A stretch of 10,726 nt of DNA from an uncultured Ruminococcus sp. (GTDB lineage Bacteria; Bacillota; Clostridia; Lachnospirales; Lachnospiraceae), in assembly GCA_900555215.1 (NCBI GenBank), contig USKR01000020.1, forward strand, positions 1 to 10,726, given 5' to 3'. The notes beneath the pieces are model-generated. The model saw nothing but the letters and a program-made list of their open reading frames with translations, did not search any database and was not told the origin of the DNA. This document shows positions 7,368 to 10,726 of this stretch, one piece after another. Positions within the stretch are counted from its first letter, which is position 1. Each line of letters begins with the position of its first letter. Both the position numbers and the translations under genes were made by a program.

Positions 7368-8302
7368 CAGAGAAACAGAAAACTCAAAAAGGAAGAATCC
7401 GGAAGAATAAAGGGCTGTTCATCCTTGCAGCGGTTCTGGTGCTCCTGCTCGCGGTCTATTTCGGACTGCGGGCATGGAACCAGAGCGAGGAAAAACGCCG
7501 GGAAGAGGCTGACAAAGCGGCTGAGATCCATGTGACAGATACAGCGGCTGATGATATCGTATCCATGAGCTTTGATGTGGGAAGCGGAGAAATGGCATTT
7601 TCCAGAACGGACGGCAAATGGTACTATACGCCGGATGCCGATTTCCCGCTGGCGCAGAGTTACCCGGAAGATATGGCGGCTGCGCTGGGGAATATCACTG
7701 CAGACCGCGAACTGGAGGACGGTGACAGCCTTGCCGATTACGGTCTGGATGAACCTGCATATACGCTGAGTTTTACAGATGCGGATGGCAGCACAACAGA
7801 GCTGTACTTCGGAAATATGACGGGAGAAGATTATTATGTGACGGTGGGGGACAGCGGAACAGTGTATACAGTGGCATCCACGGTCATCGACTCCTTGAAT
7901 TATACATTGGATGACATAGCGCAGTTCGATGAATATCCGAGTATCGGCAGCGGAAATCTTGTAAAAGAGACGATCACACAGAATGGGCAGATCACGGTCT
8001 ATGACAGTGAAAATGAAGAACAGGAAGAAGATATCACGGCAATTGCCGGGGGGCTAGGCGCGGTGGAACTGTCAGAGGCGGCAGACTACTCAGCAGCAGA
8101 TGAAGACCTGGCTGGATTTGGTCTGGACGAAACAGCCCGGATCACTGTGGAGGCAGTTTATACACAAGACGACGAAGACAAAGTACTGACTTTGTATATC
8201 GGTGGAGAGGACGGAAATGGAAACCGTTATGTGATGATCAATGATTCACGTATTGTGTATCTGATTTCAGATGAGATTTGTAATAATATTCTGAATATTT
8301 GA
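7364..8302 (+). CDS. DUF4340 membrane-anchored extracytoplasmic protein
   Basis: A 312-residue protein. ATG 7364 is taken as start because it overlaps the GldG stop as ATGA, with GGAGGAG (7351-7357) ahead of it; the in-frame GTG at 7343 lacks support. A basic cytoplasmic start (KQKTQKGRIRKNKG) and one helix (about 18-34) anchor it, with a long acidic outside domain. Two DUF4340-like repeats are visible. LADYGLDEPAYTLSF through GTVYTV (123-170) matches LAGFGLDETARITVE through RIVYLI (249-301), each holding a G-L-D-E turn, a strand ending LYFG or LYIG and a final VY. DUF4340 proteins regularly follow GldG in this operon type, with no known activity. A partner or sensor of the GldG outer domain is inferred. 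The last five residues (NILNI) are encoded by the first copy of a repeated palindrome. Confidence 0.87.
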   Translation: MTEKQKTQKGRIRKNKGLFILAAVLVLLLAVYFGLRAWNQSEEKRREEADKAAEIHVTDTAADDIVSMSFDVGSGEMAFSRTDGKWYYTPDADFPLAQSYPEDMAAALGNITADRELEDGDSLADYGLDEPAYTLSFTDADGSTTELYFGNMTGEDYYVTVGDSGTVYTVASTVIDSLNYTLDDIAQFDEYPSIGSGNLVKETITQNGQITVYDSENEEQEEDITAIAGGLGAVELSEAADYSAADEDLAGFGLDETARITVEAVYTQDDEDKVLTLYIGGEDGNGNRYVMINDSRIVYLISDEICNNILNI

Positions 8303-8346
8303 GGAAAAGGGGTCTGACCCCTTTGGGGAGAATATTCTGAATATTT
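8285..8346. repeat. Two 16-bp direct repeats flanking a 30-bp palindromic insert
   Basis: AATATTCTGAATATTT occurs at 8285-8300 and again, identical, at 8331-8346. Each copy is itself a dyad (AATATTC-T-GAATATT). The 30 bp between (8301-8330) hold the GC-rich palindrome. Copy one encodes the C-terminal NILNI of the DUF4340 protein, whose stop is TGA using bases of the insert. In copy two the same five codons would run into TAA. Removing 46 bp (one copy plus the insert) would therefore leave an identical protein. This looks like an insertion with a duplicated target, or a duplication made by slippage. Confidence 0.85.
8306..8324. repeat. GGGGTCTGACCCC palindrome, REP-like
   Basis: AAAGGGGTCTGACCCCTTT is perfect with 9-bp arms and one central base, located 4 nt after the DUF4340 stop. 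Palindromes of this GGGGTC(A/T)GACCCC type recur between genes of many bacteria and resemble REP or IS200/IS605-type end hairpins; this is from memory and was not searched. No transposase lies nearby. The stem is followed by GGGGAGAATA and not by a T-run, so it is a poor intrinsic terminator, though the RNA hairpin could still protect the operon's 3' end. Confidence 0.6.
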
Positions 8347-8359
8347 AATTGAATTTTAA

Positions 8360-8390
8360 TTGACTTTGCGTGGAAACCGGAGGAAAATAT
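8360..8390 (+). promoter_or_regulatory. Weak candidate promoter for the zinc-ribbon/J-domain genes
   Basis: TTGACT (8360-8365) matches five of six bases of the -35 consensus. The best -10 candidate, AAATAT at 8385-8390, is poor and 19 bp away. The gap after the upstream operon (8303-8425) is AT-rich from 8331 on and is the only place for a promoter before gene 8426. Confidence 0.25.
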
Positions 8391-8425
8391 ATCCCATATT
8401 CTAAATTTAAAAGGATGGATAAATA

Positions 8426-8833
8426 ATGAAAGAAAAATTGATTCGTTTTATGCAGGGAAGATACGGAGTGGATCAGCTTTCTAAATTTCTGCTGATCTTA
8501 GGTCTTATCGCTGTGGTCGTGTCCTCGGTCTTTGTGGATAACATCGCAGGGTTCATTTTTTACATACTTGGCTGGATACTGGTAATCTATTGCTATTTCC
8601 GGGTGTTTTCCAGAAATGTGCAGAAGCGCTATGCGGAGAATCAGGCGTTCCTTGCAAAAACATACGGAATTCGAAATTTTTTCCGGAAACAGAAAAACAT
8701 CTGGCAGCAGCGCAGAGTCTACCATATCTATACTTGTCCGTCATGCAAACAGAAGATCCGCATCCCGAAAGGGAAGGGAAAGATCGAGGTGCGCTGCCCG
8801 AAGTGCGGCACTACGTTTATCAAAAAGAGCTGA
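8426..8833 (+). CDS. Small two-helix membrane protein with C-terminal zinc ribbon
   Basis: A 135-residue protein; ATG 8426 follows AAAGGATGG (8410-8418). A basic start (MKEKLIRFMQGRYGVDQL) precedes two hydrophobic helices (about 20-38 and 41-60), forming a membrane hairpin with both ends in the cytoplasm by the positive-inside rule. A basic, helical linker (61-100, many K, R, Q) leads to a zinc ribbon: C104-P-S-C107 and C124-P-K-C127, spaced by 16 residues with a KGKGK turn. Such ribbons (MJ0042-like) bind one zinc and often DNA, RNA or protein. No specific function is recognised. The J-domain gene follows after 44 nt with its own ribosome site and is probably cotranscribed, so a link to chaperone activity or protein quality control at the membrane is inferred. 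Confidence 0.82.
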   Translation: MKEKLIRFMQGRYGVDQLSKFLLILGLIAVVVSSVFVDNIAGFIFYILGWILVIYCYFRVFSRNVQKRYAENQAFLAKTYGIRNFFRKQKNIWQQRRVYHIYTCPSCKQKIRIPKGKGKIEVRCPKCGTTFIKKS

Positions 8834-8877
8834 TGCAGGGAACCTGCCTGTAACAAGGCTCTGAAGGGAGAAATAAG

Positions 8878-9588
8878 ATGACAGATCCATACAGTCTGTT
8901 AGGTGTGGACAGAAATGCCTCGGACGATGAGGTGAAAAAGGCATACCGCCGTTTGAGCAGAAAGTATCATCCGGATGCAAATATCAATAATCCTAATAAA
9001 GAAGAAGCTGAAGCAAAGTTTAAGGAAGTACAGCAGGCATACCAGCAGATCATGGATGAACGGGAGCGAGGATACTCATCTGACGGATATGGAGATTCGA
9101 ATGGAGAAGGAACTTTTGGAGGATATGGTCCATTCGAAGGATTCGGCGGATCAGGCGCATACGGAGGCAGCAGACAGAACCGACAGGAGACGGAAGAAGA
9201 CGTTCATCTGCGCGCCGCCGCCAACTACATACGCAGCGGACACTATAAGGAAGCGCTCAATGTACTGGCCGGGATCAGGGAAAGGAGTGCCCTCTGGTAT
9301 TTTTACAGCGCGTCGGCAAATTCCGGTCTCGGCAATAATGTAACGGCGCTGGAGCAGGCAAAAGAAGCCGTTCGCCTGGATCCGGGGAATATGCAGTATC
9401 AGATGCTGCTTGACCGGCTTCAGAACGGCGGCACATGGTATCAGCAGCGCCAGATGTCTTTCGGATATCCGGGAACGTTTGACACCAGCTGCTGCGTGAA
9501 GCTGTGCGTGGCGAATATGCTGTGCAATCTCTGCTGCGGAGGAAGCGGGCTGTGCTGCGGCGGATATGGCGGCGGATATTATATTTAA
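8878..9588 (+). CDS. J-domain co-chaperone-like protein with Cys-rich tail
   Basis: A 236-residue protein; ATG 8878 follows GAAGGGAG (8863-8870). The J-domain is complete at 3-65 ([20 protein letters not shown]) with the HPD motif at 31-33 that stimulates DnaK-type ATPases. Next comes a Gly/Phe/Tyr-rich linker (66-98) as in DnaJ. It lacks the DnaJ zinc fingers and C-terminal substrate domains. Instead it has TPR-like helices (about 108-184: [17 protein letters not shown] and [15 protein letters not shown]), suggesting protein binding. The tail (204-236) holds eight cysteines in CC and C-x2-CC groups mixed with glycine and tyrosine ([18 protein letters not shown], then [11 protein letters not shown]). 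It could bind metal, be lipidated or insert into a membrane; the sequence does not decide. A role recruiting Hsp70 to a specific site, perhaps with the zinc-ribbon neighbour, is inferred. Confidence 0.88.
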   Translation: MTDPYSLLGVDRNASDDEVKKAYRRLSRKYHPDANINNPNKEEAEAKFKEVQQAYQQIMDERERGYSSDGYGDSNGEGTFGGYGPFEGFGGSGAYGGSRQNRQETEEDVHLRAAANYIRSGHYKEALNVLAGIRERSALWYFYSASANSGLGNNVTALEQAKEAVRLDPGNMQYQMLLDRLQNGGTWYQQRQMSFGYPGTFDTSCCVKLCVANMLCNLCCGGSGLCCGGYGGGYYI

Positions 9589-9622
9589 GAAATTTTACAG
9601 CAGAATAAAAGCCTATTATAAA

Positions 9623-9668
9623 AAGGACAGGTGCCTGCTCATATGAGCCGCGCGCCTGTCCTTCTTTT
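9623..9668. terminator. Bidirectional intrinsic terminator between the J-domain gene and hydG
   Basis: AAGGACAGGTGC (9623-9634) pairs with GCGCCTGTCCTT (9652-9663) with one G-T wobble. Inside the loop GCTCATATGAGC (9637-9648) is itself a perfect palindrome. On the + strand TCTTTT follows; on the - strand the run from 9624 down to 9620 reads TTTTT and then ATAAT. It lies between the stops of two convergent genes and can serve both. The rest of 9589-9706 shows nothing more. Confidence 0.82.
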
Positions 9669-9706
9669 AACTGACAGTCCCGTTTTTATATTCAGATTTT
9701 CAGCCC

Positions 9707-10726
9707 TTAGAAACGGAAATCTCTCCTGTTGTCCTGCTCGATCAGCCTCAGGTTCTCAAGGACAACTGCTCTTGCCTTTTCATTCGGCACATTCAGCACT
9801 TCCTTTTCGATCAGTTTATCTCCGATCGCCTTCGTCTCAGGTGATGCGTAATCCATCAGATATTCCTTCAGCGTCATCAGAGCGTTCGGATGACAGCAGT
9901 TCTGGATCTGCCCGCTCTTGCACAGAGACATGAAACGGTCGCCTGTGCGTCCCTCGCGGTAGCATGCCGTACAGAAGCTGGGGATATAGTCCATCTCCAT
10001 GAGCCAGCGCACGACTTCATCTAGTGTGCGGTTATCGCTGACATCGAACTGCTCGGACTTCTCATCTTCCGGCTCCGGCTCGCAGTAGCCGCCCACGCTG
10101 GTCCTAGAACCGCCGCTGATCTGGGAGATGCCGAGATGAAGAACACGCTCTCTTGTTTTCTGATTTTCCCTTGTGGAAATGATCATGCCAGTGTAGGGAA
10201 CGGCGATTCGGATGCAGGCAACGATCTTGGCAAAGGTATCGTCATCGATTCCGTTGTCAAAGTCATCGGGATCAATGTCATCGGCATGTTTCAGCCTTGG
10301 CACACTGATCGTGTGTGGACCTACTCCGAAAGCGGCTTCCAGATGCTCCGCATGCATGAGCAGTCCTGCAAATTCATAACGATATTTGTCCAGTCCGAAA
10401 AGCACTCCTAAGCCGACATCATCGATGCCGCCTTCCATGGCGCGGTCCATTGCTTCTGTGTGGTAATTGTAATCGTGCTTCGGTCCGGTCGGATGGAGCT
10501 CAAGATAGCTTTCTTTGTGGTATGTCTCCTGAAAGAGGATGTATGTGCCGATCCCTGCTTCCTTTAAGAGGCGGTAATTGTCCACGGTCGTTGCCGCGAT
10601 ATTGATGTTTACGCGGCGGATCGCCCCGTTTTTATGTTTGATGCTGTAAATGGTCTCAATTGATTTCAGGTAATAATCCATTGTGTTGCGGACCGGGTCT
10701 TCGCCGGCTTCCAGCGCAAGGCGCTT
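9707..10726 (-). CDS. hydG: [FeFe]-hydrogenase H-cluster maturase HydG, N-terminus outside window
   Basis: The last 339 residues of HydG, read leftward. The frame stays open through the right edge (KRLALEAGEDPVRNT ahead of the internal ATG at 10681), so that ATG is not the start. Full HydG is about 470 residues, so roughly 130 are missing, including the radical-SAM CX3CX2C cluster. HydG splits tyrosine to p-cresol, CO and cyanide to build the Fe(CO)2CN synthon of the hydrogenase H-cluster. Visible family segments are IKHKNGAIRRVNINIAATTV, FQETYHKESY, GPHTISVPRLKHADD and QISGGSRTSVGGY. The C-terminal auxiliary cluster site is present as CTACYREGRTGDRFM followed by a third cysteine, spaced C-x2-C-x21-C, near the CC of NCCHPNAL. 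The C-terminus, LRLIEQDNRRDFRF, is the normal end. It is convergent to the J-domain gene, and hydE, hydF and hydrogenase genes are not in view. ThiH, its paralogue, lacks this C-terminal cluster. Confidence 0.96.
   Translation of the reverse strand, partial: KRLALEAGEDPVRNTMDYYLKSIETIYSIKHKNGAIRRVNINIAATTVDNYRLLKEAGIGTYILFQETYHKESYLELHPTGPKHDYNYHTEAMDRAMEGGIDDVGLGVLFGLDKYRYEFAGLLMHAEHLEAAFGVGPHTISVPRLKHADDIDPDDFDNGIDDDTFAKIVACIRIAVPYTGMIISTRENQKTRERVLHLGISQISGGSRTSVGGYCEPEPEDEKSEQFDVSDNRTLDEVVRWLMEMDYIPSFCTACYREGRTGDRFMSLCKSGQIQNCCHPNALMTLKEYLMDYASPETKAIGDKLIEKEVLNVPNEKARAVVLENLRLIEQDNRRDFRF

Noticed and set aside
8285..8346. CRISPR array or IS element
   Set aside because: Only two repeat copies, each 16 bp, with a single 30-bp spacer that is itself palindromic; no cas or transposase gene is near.
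9631..9933. Open frame of 100 codons on the + strand after the J-domain gene
   Set aside because: It starts inside the terminator hairpin and runs antisense to the conserved HydG C-terminus.

Overview
The window reads as a chromosomal segment of an anaerobic Clostridia-type Firmicute, most likely in or near Lachnospiraceae. The evidence is strong purine-rich Shine-Dalgarno sites (AGGAGG types), moderate GC with frequent AGA/AGG arginine codons, and gene content typical of gut Clostridia: a YedE/YedF selenium locus, a GldG/DUF4340 ABC operon, and an [FeFe]-hydrogenase maturase. The assignment is inferred from gene content and style, since no rRNA or tRNA is present. I found no CRISPR array, transposase, prophage gene, tRNA or rRNA.

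Region 1 (1-3923) is a selenium/sulfur-mobilisation cluster on the + strand. It holds a LysR-type regulator cut off at the left edge, a class V PLP-dependent cysteine desulfurase-like enzyme, a YedE-type ten-helix putative selenium transporter, a very short TusA/YedF-like CPEP protein, and a DUF3343 (putative Se/S carrier) protein. A strong hairpin terminator closes it. A perfect 19-bp palindrome sits exactly on the lysR stop codon, just upstream of the desulfurase, and has the form of a LysR-family operator. The likely pathway is that the PLP enzyme frees S or Se from (seleno)cysteine, the small CPEP and GCGLAWC proteins carry it, and YedE moves a selenium or sulfur species across the membrane. 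This role comes from family context and is not shown by the sequence alone.

Region 2 (3956-8302) is a tightly coupled four-gene operon: ABC ATPase (TTG start), ABC-2 permease (17-nt overlap), GldG-family protein (GTG start, 12 nt after the permease stop) and DUF4340 protein (4-nt ATGA overlap). The first three resemble the GldA/GldF/GldG set of gliding bacteria, but nothing else here suggests gliding. The operon ends in a curious 62-bp structure: two identical 16-bp copies of an AT-rich palindrome flank a 30-bp insert that carries a GC-rich palindrome. The first copy encodes the last residues of the DUF4340 protein.

Region 3 (8303-9669) holds a small two-helix membrane protein with a C-terminal zinc ribbon, then a J-domain protein with a Gly-rich linker, TPR-like helices and a very Cys-rich tail. 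A bidirectional terminator follows. Region 4 (9707 to the right edge, - strand) is the C-terminal roughly 340 residues of HydG, which converges on the J-domain gene. It points to an organism with [FeFe]-hydrogenase-based H2 metabolism.
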